Shown here: positions 55,136-64,000 of the stretch, piece after piece
How the letters are laid out: each line of letters begins with the position of its first letter
How positions within the stretch are numbered: the stretch's first letter is position 1
From: Acanthosepion esculentum
Lineage: Eukaryota > Mollusca > Cephalopoda > Sepiida > Sepiidae
Reading direction: 5' to 3'
DNA: 64,000 bases
Assembly: GCA_964036315.1 (NCBI GenBank)
Contig: OZ038517.1
Location: forward strand, 52,528,235-52,592,234
Notes under the pieces: model-generated
Seen by the model: only the letters and a program-made list of their open reading frames with translations
What the model was told of the DNA's origin: nothing
Database searches by the model: none
Program-made: the position numbers and the translations under genes

Positions 55136-55299
55136 CAGGAATGCTGTAGTATGTTTAGGTCAGTAATTGTGGCTTGCTAGGTTTAATTATAAGACCATCA
55201 GTTTTCCCCATCCCCCCTTTTGACCTTGTGCCACATTTTTGTATCTTAATAAAATAAATATTGCTTTTTTATTTTGGTCCCTTGACTTCGTGAATTTTA

Positions 55300-55465
55300 G
55301 CAGTTAGGTCACATTATTTTTACTGTTGAAATTGCCAAATGTAACCGCAAATTCTAATCTAATGGCTTCTTTCACGCTCACTTCTCGCTTGTTGTACTCT
55401 ATGCCAACTCCTTGCTTTCCTGTCAACTACAATCTTCAAAAATGTAAATGAAACGTTAATCTTCA
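55300..55465 (+). pseudogene. LINE C-terminus remnant
   Basis: Frames give FTVEIAKCNRK, 'MASFTLTSRLLYSMPTPCFP' and VNYNLQKCK, equivalent to 54535-54660. Confidence 0.6.
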
Positions 55466-55789
55466 TTATTGAATCGTTTTTTTAAAGCCTGTTCTTTTAT
55501 TGTCCTTTATCTGCGGTTCAACCCAGGTTATTTATGCGTGCATCTCCGGCTAAATCTAGCGTATTGTTTTTACGAATGTAAACACATGCCAATCAGCCGG
55601 AGGGCTCTATTCATTTTACTGAAGAGCTTTGCATTAGCGCGGGTGGCTGTTGTATATAGAATTAGCTTATCACTCAACAATACTCAATTGCTGCCTACTA
55701 GTCACCCGACAAACCAACCAAAACAAACATGAAAGCAATCAGATTGAAAACGAACAAAACTAGCAAATCCAACCTAAAAAGAGAAACAA

Positions 55790-58700
55790 GAAATCAGACC
55801 CCACTATACCCTCGCTTACACCAATGTGAGAGGTCTATGTTCCAACTTTTCAGAAGTAGAACTCCATCTTCTTCCGTCTAAACCCGGCCTCCTGTTACTG
55901 TCTGAAACAGGGGTATCAATGTCTCAATCTCACGACAGGAGGTCACAATTTCGGGCGACTCATTATAATAAAATACGACCACCTAAATTGCCAGGGTCAA
56001 GGGCTCGGTGCCTATATCAAGGACTGTCTTCCCTGTGGCAGGGAAATAAAAAAAAAGAAAAGAGGCCCCTGATCCCCCGTATATGTGCTTCTGCGTGGCA
56101 CTTATCCATAGTACCACATTCGTCTTTGCTCTGTATCGTCCTCATGATGAAGGGTCGGTTATCTTCGATCGAATATCAGAGAGGCTTGACAATATCCTCA
56201 CCGAATTTCCCTAGGTCAACTTTCAGATATATGGCGACCTCAATGTTCACTACAAGGAGTGGTTAGTCGACTCTAACAAAACCGACGAGGAAGGCAGATA
56301 TTGCAGACTTCTCCATGGCCTATAAACTAACCCAGATCATTGAAGACACCCCCCCCCCGGATCCCGGATCCCGGATCCCGAATGCGACGGGACTGAAGGC
56401 GAACCTCCACGATCTTTTTCTAACATTCTGCTCTGACAAATGCTCAGGTTCTATCCCCCATTGGCACGTCAGATAATTCCCTAGTTAGTGTCTAGATTGG
56501 CTCCAAAGCAATGACATCTCCTGATTTACCGTCCCAGTCTGCAGAGGCAAACTGGGATAGTTTTAAGTCCTATATGACGGAAGTTCCTCTCCCAACCGTC
56601 TCCAAGGATGCTGCCCACAAAGTCGCTGACATAATCTCCGAATGGATCCATTCTGGAATGGAGTGTTTTATACCCCACAAAATTTACAGCCCAAACCAAA
56701 GACCTCCCCACACCTGGTTCACCCCAGAATGCGCTGCAGCCATAGCTCAGAACCCAGAACCACTACTTCAAAATCTATTGCAAGGAGCGATGTAGCCTGG
56801 CCCTTACTTCTTTCAGAACCGTCCACAATTGCTGCAAGAGACTCCTGGGAAGAACAAAGTCCAGCTACGCGTGATCTGTCCAGGCGAAGGTTGAAATAAA
56901 CAAATTAGATGTCGCTAATTCTGGAAGCTCATCAGCTAAATTATTAACAGAGGCAAGGCGTCTGTGCCCACTATTATAAATGGCCCCGGGGTCATATCAT
57001 CCTCGACAGACAAGGCGATCTTTGCCTCAAACTCAACGTCAGATAACAAAGGCCATCCCCTCCCTAACTTCTCATGTCTCGCTGAGCACAATCTCAGTAA
57101 TATACTCATTTCAGTAAGAGATGTCTCTAGACTTATCAAAAGCCTTGACCCCTCCCAAAAAAACCACTAACTCAGACAAAATTCCAGTGGTCGTCCTTAA
57201 GAATATGAACCAAGAATTATCCCCAATTCTAGCAAAGTTATTTAACCACTGCTTGAAGGGGAAATCTTTACCAAGCATGTGGAAGGTGGAAAGCGTATAT
57301 CAGGTCTTTAAGAACGCGGGCAACCGATCCTCCCCCTCTTCGTATAGTCACCTCAGTTAGCTTTTTGTGTCCTCAATCAACACGGTTGTCGAACACCTGC
57401 ATAGGAACAACCTCGTGTGCGGCGAGCAGTATGGGTTTTGATCAGTGCAATCCACTGCTGATGTCCTAACCAGCATCACACACGCATACCTCAAGGACCA
57501 TAGCATGAGATATATCGAAGGCCTGATTCCCTAACACCATTACACACAGAATTAGTTAGGCCATTGACAACACACTCACCACATGGCCATAGCATTACAT
57601 ACCTCGAAGACTTTCTATAAGGTGTGGCACAAAGTTTGCTACACAAGCTCTCCAGCTACGGAATCACTGGACGGCTTTTCTGTTATAAAATCCTTCCTAT
57701 CAAGTAGATCCCTGAAAGTAGTTACTAACGGTCACTCCTCCAAGGTCCTGGCGGTCAACACAGGAGTCACTTCTCGGACCGACCATCTTTTTGATTTACA
57801 TAAATGATCTACCTAAGAAATAAACTCCGATCATTTGTAAGCATTTATGCCGATGATACGACGATATCCGGACGCACCTCTAAAATTCTTGACGATTAGA
57901 GATTAGCAGCTGATCTCTCTTCCGATCAAACACTAACTTCCCAGTGGGTGGAAAAACTGACTGGTTACATTCCATGTTTCTAAAACCAAACTGGTTACAT
58001 TCCATCACCGCCGATCAGATCCCGAATTACCGCCATTCACGTTGAATGGATGCCTCGTCCCTCAAAAGGATATTGGGCATCAAACTAACACCCGAACCCA
58101 TGTGAAATTTCTATATACAATTCATCGCTAAAGATGTAAGTAAAATGATCGGCTCTCTGTACCGTTCTAGTAAGTACCTGACCCCTGAGGCTATCCTCTA
58201 CCTTTATCAGGCCGAAAATGGAGTACTGTTGCCATATTTGAGCAGGAACTGCCCAGACCTCACTTTCAAGCCTTGAGTTCAAAAGCGTCTCAGAGTCCTC
58301 GTGGAAGAAGAATTATTTCCCAACCTCCAACCTCTCTCTCACAGGCGGGATGCAGCGAGTCTCTCACGGCTCTATCGCTACTACCATAGACAGTGCTCGG
58401 ACGAACATCTCCTGGTTCACGGCTAGGATCCGCCATGCCACTTACATAGTAGCAATCCACAGACATTCGCTCGTATTCCATCGGCGAGAACAACTTCTTC
58501 GCGCGAACGTATTCCAGTCACTCGATCAGCTTGTTCAAGTGAACCACTGCTCCGTGGAACAGACGCCCAAGAGGATGTTTCCCTAATCACTACAATCTTA
58601 ATCTGTTCAAGTTTAGAGTCAACCGTTATCTTCCTCTCCTATCCATATAAGCGACCCCCTTATCGTAACCCCCTACCTCAAGTGACACCCGGGCCTTGAA

Positions 58701-58800
58701 CAGGGTAAACCTTACTGAAGAAAAGTTTTATTTTCCCTCGCTCTCAGTAACCTCTTACGTCTCTTGCCTTGGGGTGAAATGATTTTAAAAAATGTTCATT
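55790..58800 (+). pseudogene. near-full-length LINE ORF2, decayed
   Basis: Endonuclease start YTNVRGLCSNFSEVELHLLP, GLLLLSETGVSMSQ; later 'QIYGDLNVHYKEW' (56228) replaces the catalytic GDFNAHH. Reverse transcriptase: SDKIPVVVLKNMNQELSPI, YQVFKNAGNRSSPSSYSHLS, HTSKTFYKVWHK (motif A), 'IHMPMIRRYPDAPL'-like remains of motif C near 57850. C-terminus DHYNLNLFKFRVNRYLPLLS-like near 58585-58645; tail CCTTGGGGTGAAATGATTTT at 58761. More than ten stops; dead. A 'CGGATCC' triplication lies at 56359. Confidence 0.8.
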
Positions 58801-58979
58801 ACTCAGTGCTTGTAAAATCTGTTTTAGTTCCCCACGGACTTTTAATATTTATTTTAGCCTCCCAACCATTTTTTTTATCTTGAGGCACCCTGTTTGATTT
58901 TTTTTTCTTTTTCAAAGAAATGCTCGTATTCCTTTGTTTTTGTTTACTGATACTTCCCTAAGTACAAGACCCAAACAAG

Positions 58980-59103
58980 CAGGCCCCAAACCTTCACCAG
59001 TCCTAATGATTGGTCACACCCTCAGAGAGGACCCTTGCCTCGAACGACTACCTCAGATGGAACGTGTATGTTCGTGCTATCGCAAAAACTACTGGATTGG
59101 TTG
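58980..59103 (+). pseudogene. LINE thumb fragment
   Basis: TLASNDYLRWNVYVRAIAKT equals the LTLSADLRWKKYIESIASS segment; cut by the SINE tail at 59104. Confidence 0.65.
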
Positions 59104-59440
59104 ATGCGTTTTTTTTTTACGGCTTATCAACCTTTTGCAGGTTATTTAGATCAAAATATATTGTTTTAGATTGTAAGAAATTTTTAAAGATAATGATTTT
59201 TACTGATACACGTTTTTACTAATTAACCCATATCTGAGGGATGAAGAGGTTGATTTGTACTTTTCCCAAGGCTATTTGCGCAGGAATTAATATAATGAAC
59301 CGAACTGGGATTGGAACTCGGAACTCCGATTCCCATTCCGAGCCGTTACTAAATACACCACCGGCACATCCAAGCTTAAAGCACCTAGTATTTTTAAGCG
59401 GTCATTAGGTACTGACCAGGTGATCGTACGAGTAAACCAC
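59104..59440 (-). repeat. 5S/tRNA SINE, most complete body and tail
   Basis: Minus strand: partial 5S (GATCACCTGGTCAGTACCTA), then a tRNA-like block (GTGCCGGTGGTGTATTTAGT, B-box-like GAGTTCCAATCCC), CCTTGGGAAAAG, a body with 'TTACAATCTAAAACAATAT', and the tail AAAGGTTGATAAGCCGTAAA. The 5S part has a central deletion. Confidence 0.75.
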
Positions 59441-59444
59441 CGAG

Positions 59445-60000
59445 ATCCAGAGGTGAAAGAGGTTGCTGAATATTAAAAAAAAAATTATTAAGGAGAAAAA
59501 CAATAAAAGAACAGGAATTAAGAAGGCAGAAGATAACGATTGACATTGCATTTAAATTTTTGAAGATCAAAGTTGACTTAAAAGGAAGAAGCAGAAAGAG
59601 AATCCCACAAGCTAGAAGTGCAATAGAAGAAACTGTTAGCATAGAACTTACAGTTAAATCTAGCCATTTCTACTGTAAAATGGTGAGACCTAACCGCCAA
59701 TCTAGTACCGCGCTTAAATTCATAAAATATTGGTATTCATCAGAACAGTTACAATGAAAGCATTTATAGTGATTTACTATGTATAGCTTAGATGTGGCAC
59801 ATAGCTGAAAGCATGCGGCACATAGTGAGGATCAAACTCACTATTCAGTCGTAATTGATCGAGCTACACCAGCTTGCTAACCATTACACCACGTCGAAGT
59901 TCCCCCATGAAAGTATTTATAGAAAAGGCAAAGGGAAGTTACATTACGGTGATGGGAAAGTGATTGAAGCCAAGATGCTGGGTCAGGACAAATAACATTG
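59445..60000 (-). pseudogene. LINE C-terminal part, minus strand
   Basis: Minus frame 'MLTVSSIALLACGILFLLLP' and 'FKSTLIFKNLNAMSIVI'; upstream reverse of LFYKYFH-type codons at 59905-59930. A tRNA-like or unrelated 120-bp insert at 59780-59900. Confidence 0.7.
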
Positions 60001-60159
60001 CAGAGACCAAGATGTTTCTCAATCTAGACATTTTCTATGTGCCGTCTAACTTGGCGATGATAGCTCCCCATACTTCCCTGTGCTTAGTAGCTCATAATAA
60101 ATTTTGTCTTTTTGTTATCTCTCCTAAACACTGCTCCGCCATCCATTTACTCAAGCTAG

Positions 60160-60380
60160 TCAAGTAGGTTATGCGTTGTTTTCACTATTGCCTTCAATCT
60201 GTTCTGTGAGTATCAGATTTTCCAAACCCTCTTTCCTCATTATGTGCCCTAGAAACTTCAAAAGTTTCTTCCTGATGTTAACTATTAGTGTCTTTTTTGC
60301 TCGCATGGTCTCTAAAACTTCGTCGTTGCTCACTGGTTCAGTCCATCATTTTCTCAGCATCGTTTTGCAGAACCACATTT
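60160..60380 (-). pseudogene. RTE-like LINE C-terminus following the satellite
   Basis: Minus strand equivalent of 63614-63830: reading frames give KLLKFLGHIMRKEGLENLI-like codons; continuous with the array on its left side. Confidence 0.75.
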
Positions 60381-61895
60381 CTGTTGCTTCAAGTGTCTAC
60401 TTCTTCATCTGTGAGGAGATTGTCCAGCATTCACTGTCATATAGGAGGACGGATATTACGTAACAGTTCAGTACTCTTTTCTTTGTTCCTGTTGCTTCAC
60501 GTCTCTCCTTCATCCGTGAGGAGAATGTCCAGCATTCACTGTCATATAGGAGGACTGATATTACGTAACAGTTCAGTACCCTTTTCTTTGTTTCTGTTGC
60601 TTCAAGTCTCTTCTTCATCTGTGAGGAGATTGTCCAGCATTCACTGACATATAGGAGGACTGATATTACGTAACAGTTCAATATTCTTTTCTTTGTTTCT
60701 GTTGCTTCAAGTCTCTTCTTCATCTGTGAGGAGATTGTCCAGCATTCACTGTCATATAGGAGGACTGATATTACGTAACAGTTCAGTACTCTTTTCTTTG
60801 TTTCTGTTGCTTCAAGTCTCTTCTTCATCTGTGAGGAGATTGACCAGCATTCACTGTCATATAGAAGGACTGATATTACTTAACAGTTCAGTACTCTTTT
60901 CTTTGTTTCTGTTGCTTCAAGTCTCTTCTTTATCTGTGAGGAGATTGACCAGCATTCACTGTCATATAGGAGGACTGATATTACGTAAGATTTCAGTACT
61001 CTTGTCTTTGTTTCTGTTGCTTCAAGTCTCTTCTTCATCTGTGAGGAGATTGTCCAGCATTCACTGACATATAGGAGGACTGATATTACGTAACAGTTCA
61101 ATATTCTTTTCTTTGTTCCTGTTGCTTCACGTCTCTCCTTCATCCGTGAGGAGATTGTCCAGCATTCACTGCCATATAGGAGGACTGATATTACGTAACA
61201 GTTCAGTATTCTTTTCTTTGTTTCTGTTGCTTCAAGTCTCTCCTTCATCCGTGAGGAGATTGTCCAGCATTCACTGACATATAGGAGGACTGATATTACG
61301 TAACAGTTCAATATTCTTTTCTTTGTTCCTGTTGCTTCACGTCTCTTCTTCATATGTGAGGAGATTGTCCAGCATTCACTGACATATAGGAGGACTGATA
61401 TTACGTAACAGTTCAGTACTCTTTTCTTTGTTCCTGTTGCTTCACGTCTCTCCTTCATCCGTGAGGAGATTGTCCAGCATTCACTGCCATATAGAAGGAC
61501 TGATATTACGTAACAGTTCAGTATTCTTTTCTTTGTTTCTGTTGCTTCAAGTCTCTTCTTCATCTGTGAGGAGATTGACCAGCATTCACTGTCATATAGA
61601 AGGACTGATATTACTTAACAGTTCAGTACTCTTTTCTTTGTTTCTGTTGCTTCAAGTCTCTTCTTTATCTGTGAGGAGATTGACCAGCATTCACTGCCAT
61701 ATAGGAGGACTGATATTACGTAACAGTTCAGTACTCTTTTCTTTTTTTTCCGTTGCTTCAAGTCGCTTCTTCATCTGTCAGGAGACTATCGAGCATTCAC
61801 TGCCATGTAGGAGGACTGATATTACGTAACAGTTCAGTACTCTTTTCTTTGTTTCAGTTGCTTCAAATCTCTTCTTCATATGTGAGGAAATTTTC
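60376..61895 (-). repeat. 105-bp satellite made of an internal LINE reverse-transcriptase segment
   Basis: About 14.5 units, spaced exactly 105 bp (landmark TGTCCAGCATTCACT at 60421, 60526, 60631, 60736 and on to 61681). The minus strand encodes 35 residues per unit: TKKRVLNCYVISVLLYGSEC, WTISSQMKKRLEATE, then again. Because 105 is 35 codons the frame stays open across units except where TACGTAA became TACTTAA (60880, 61615). One T-insertion lies in the last unit (about 61741). A two-unit block at 60821-60950 recurs identically at 61556-61685, 735 bp (7 units) away. Confidence 0.97.
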
Positions 61896-61899
61896 CATT

Positions 61900-62000
61900 A
61901 ATATTACCATAAAAGTATTTACAGAAAAGGCACAAAAGGTCCGTGGGAAAGTGACTGAAGCCGAAATTCCAGGTCAGAACCATTAGTACCGTGAGGTTTT
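61900..62000 (-). pseudogene. short LINE fragment, minus strand
   Basis: 'AAAGTATTTACAGAAAAGGC' and GTGGGAAAGTGACTGAAGCC match 59905-59975 and 62450-62520. Confidence 0.6.
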
Positions 62001-62107
62001 CAAACATCGCATTTAGAATATGAATATATCATTTAGTTTCTTCGCATATATTGTGTCTTGTGTGTTCTTCCTCGTTTTTATAGGATAAATAAATAAAAAA
62101 TCAACAT

Positions 62108-62175
62108 TTTTTTTTATCATTTCACCCCAGGCAAAAATTTTGTCGTCATTAAATAACCCATTGAGGTTGATATGC
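62108..62175 (-). repeat. LINE tail joined to SINE tail
   Basis: Reversed LINE tail ATTTCACCCCAGGCAAAAAT adjoins 'TTAAATAACCCATTGAGGTT' + GATATGCTGTAAAACA, the SINE 3' module in the opposite sense. Confidence 0.5.
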
Positions 62176-62209
62176 TGTAAAACAAACCAAACCAACTATA
62201 GTATTCCTT

Positions 62210-62305
62210 ACACCAAAACACATTCTTGGTTACCATTCTTACTACAGTCGCCATAATACCTCATGGTCTCTATGAAATCCTAACTAGTTCCAGTATGTAC
62301 AATTT
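62210..62305 (-). repeat. dispersed repeat, inverted partner of 55040-55135
   Basis: Reverse complement match over about 95 bp, around 85% identical by eye. Confidence 0.8.
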
Positions 62306-62439
62306 TTTGACGGAGTGGGGTGATAAAAACAGCAATTGAAAAAAATCTAACCCCAGTTTGTATTTGCGATGTATTTAAATATATATTTATTTAAAAAATA
62401 AGCAAAATAGTGTTAATAACAAAGAGGAAAATTTACCAG

Positions 62440-62790
62440 AACAATTACGATGAAAGTATTTATAGAAAAGGAACAGGGGAGCTACGTTACGCCTGTGGGC
62501 AAATAACTGAAGCCGAGATGCCAGGTCATGACCGATAACATTACAGATTCTTTTTTATATTTTATCAAGAATCTCTAAATACAGAGCAGAAGCAACCGAC
62601 CAAATGTGGCAACATTTAATGCATGGACGAACGGTAGACTTATATTTAAGATTCTTTTACGAGCAAGAAGTGCGACAGAAGAAACTGTTAGCATCGAACT
62701 TCCAGTTGCATCTAGCCATTACCACTTGAAAATGATGAAACCTAACTGCTAATCCAGTACTGTGCTTAAATTCGTAAAATTACTATTTCC
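62440..62790 (-). pseudogene. LINE C-terminal part, minus strand
   Basis: Shares GAAACTGTTAGCATCGAACT, 'AAAGTATTTATAGAAAAGG' and the 'AAGATTCTTTTACGAGCAAG' region with the copies at 10780 and 59445, in rearranged order. Confidence 0.65.
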
Positions 62791-62908
62791 AACATCAAAA
62801 TATGGTATTTTTTATTCTTTTTGTTTTGTTTTCGATGTTTTAAAAGTGCTTTCTAAATGAACTGAAAACCTTTTAGGGAACGTTTTCGTACTCCCTGGGG
62901 GTCCATAT

Positions 62909-63060
62909 TGATGATAATTCCCTGATTGGGTTCCAAAAAAAAAAAACAATAATTACTAAGATTAATAAGAAATAATCTTAATAATTATTGTTTTTTTGGA
63001 ACCCAATCAGGGAATTATCATCAGAAGAAGAGAATTTAATAAGAAATAAATTCTCTTCTT
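62909..63060. repeat. two adjacent snap-back palindromes sharing one loop
   Basis: Palindrome 1 (62909-63023): arms of 56 and 51 nt, one mismatch plus a length difference in A12/T7. Palindrome 2 (63025-63060): perfect 14-nt arms AAGAAGAGAATTTA. Both enclose the same 8-nt loop ATAAGAAA, flanked by TTA and TAA. Confidence 0.95.
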
Positions 63061-63494
63061 TGCATCCTTAAAACTCTTTTTCTCTTTGGTGTTTTATTAA
63101 TGTTAATTATTATTCATGCTAAACTGGTTTTTGTATCGGCATAGGGTATAATTTGCGTCATTTCTGACCGCTATGTTATGCTAATAATAAATAAGCAGGC
63201 GTTAAAAAAGTAATCAAGTGTGAACATTTTGTCCAGTAGAGAGGTGTGACCACATCAGGCAGATATTTAAACGGATAGGATATTTTTTCTCCCGAACAAA
63301 GTACCAGCAAATAAAAGCTTCAAAATGCAGACGATAGTCATCCTGTTGGTCAATATAGTCGTTTTGGTAAGTACAGCCATTTTTTGTATTACTTTCAATC
63401 AAAAGAGAGAAAAAAAATAAAGCTCCATCAGACATTTTTATTTATTTACTTTAAAAGAAAATCTTATTTTTTATAAAACACTAGTTCACAGAAA

Positions 63495-64000
63495 AAATTC
63501 GTCAGAAACAAAGAAAAGAGTACTGAACTGTTGTGTAATATCAGTTCTCCTATATGGTAGTGAATGCTGGACAATCTCCTCACAGATGAAGAAGAGACTT
63601 GAAGCAACAGAAATGTGGCTCAACAGAAGGATGCTGAGCATACCATGGACCAAATATGTGAGGAACCACGAAGTTTCGGAGAAAATGAAAACAAAAAGGA
63701 CACTTATACTTAACCCCTGAAAGAGACAGTTGAAATTTCTAGGGCACATAATGAGGAAAGAAGGGTTGGAAAATCTGATACTCACAGGCCAGTCTGAAGG
63801 CAAGAGGGACAGAGGAGAACAAGGCATAAACTACCTGGCGAACTTCAGTACATGGATGGCGGAACAAGGTTTAGGAGAAATAACAAAAAGAGAAATATTA
63901 TGAAGAGCTACAAAGGACGGGAGATTGTGGAGAGCCTTGATCGCCAACGTCCTGAAGGAGACATGGAACATAGAAGAATTAGTCTCGTATCCGTCGCTTT
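63495..64000 (+). pseudogene. RTE-like LINE C-terminal part, unduplicated
   Basis: TKKRVLNCCVISVLLYGSEC, WTISSQMKKRLEATEMWLNR, RMLSIPWTKYVRNHEVSEK, a stop at 63718, then RQLKFLGHIMRKEGLENLIL and TGQSEGKRDRGEQGINYL. It is the thumb/C-terminal part of the LINE from which the satellite at 60376 derives, on the opposite strand. Continues beyond the window. Two stops; dead. Confidence 0.88.

Noticed and set aside
60376..61895. Repeat protein gene on either strand (long open frames with 35-residue repeats)
   Set aside because: The frame is open only because the 105-bp satellite unit is a multiple of three and comes from a LINE; stops occur in some units.

Overview
This is a gene-poor, AT-rich stretch of an animal nuclear genome built almost entirely from transposable-element remains. 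The evidence is long (TA)n tracts, many decayed non-LTR, Penelope-like, mariner/Tc1, hAT, pogo and piggyBac fragments, LTRs, a 5S/tRNA-derived SINE, and no operons or bacterial-style genes. The mix suggests an invertebrate, possibly a mollusc such as a cephalopod, but that is only a guess.

Layout. 0-3.5 kb: Penelope-like and mariner remnants, SINE tails and a 5S-tRNA SINE. This block is largely duplicated at 9-10.2 kb, with one more piece at 13.1 kb. 3.5-9 kb: a 41-bp minisatellite, a mariner, LINE ends, and a Penelope-like copy with a clean 10-bp target duplication. 10-20.6 kb: a piggyBac-type MITE, LINE ends, a 139-bp palindrome, a tRNA-like sequence between inverted repeats, a mariner-type transposase remnant and a second Penelope lineage. 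21.6-31.6 kb: a decayed near-full-length LINE, then a locally duplicated hAT/LINE/mariner block.

Inside that block sits the most notable object. It is a 2453-bp element (25748-28200) with 16-bp perfect terminal inverted repeats, an 8-bp target duplication and a paralogous empty site at 28900. It carries the only convincing intact gene of the window, a 136-residue ORF with TATA, initiator and poly(A) signals.

32.5-34.2 kb: an R2-like LINE with a restriction-like endonuclease domain. 34-50 kb: hairpin repeats joined to (TA)n, an RTE-like LINE whose tail has become a 358-bp (GAT)-type array, LTRs, a Tc1 fragment, a divergent promoter-like region, and a LINE split by a 235-bp LTR. 50-60 kb: a second tRNA-in-inverted-repeat element, an LTR, a 39-bp minisatellite and several LINE copies. 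60-64 kb: a 105-bp satellite made from an internal piece of a LINE reverse transcriptase, two back-to-back snap-back palindromes with the same loop, and an unduplicated copy of the same LINE.

The protein-coding pieces do not form a pathway. They are independent, mostly dead mobile elements. The dominant LINE family is APE-type (CR1/Jockey-like), ends in a conserved CTTGCTTGGGGTGAAATGATT-like 3' tail, and occurs about 18 times on both strands. Boundaries of decayed elements are approximate; those with target duplications are exact.
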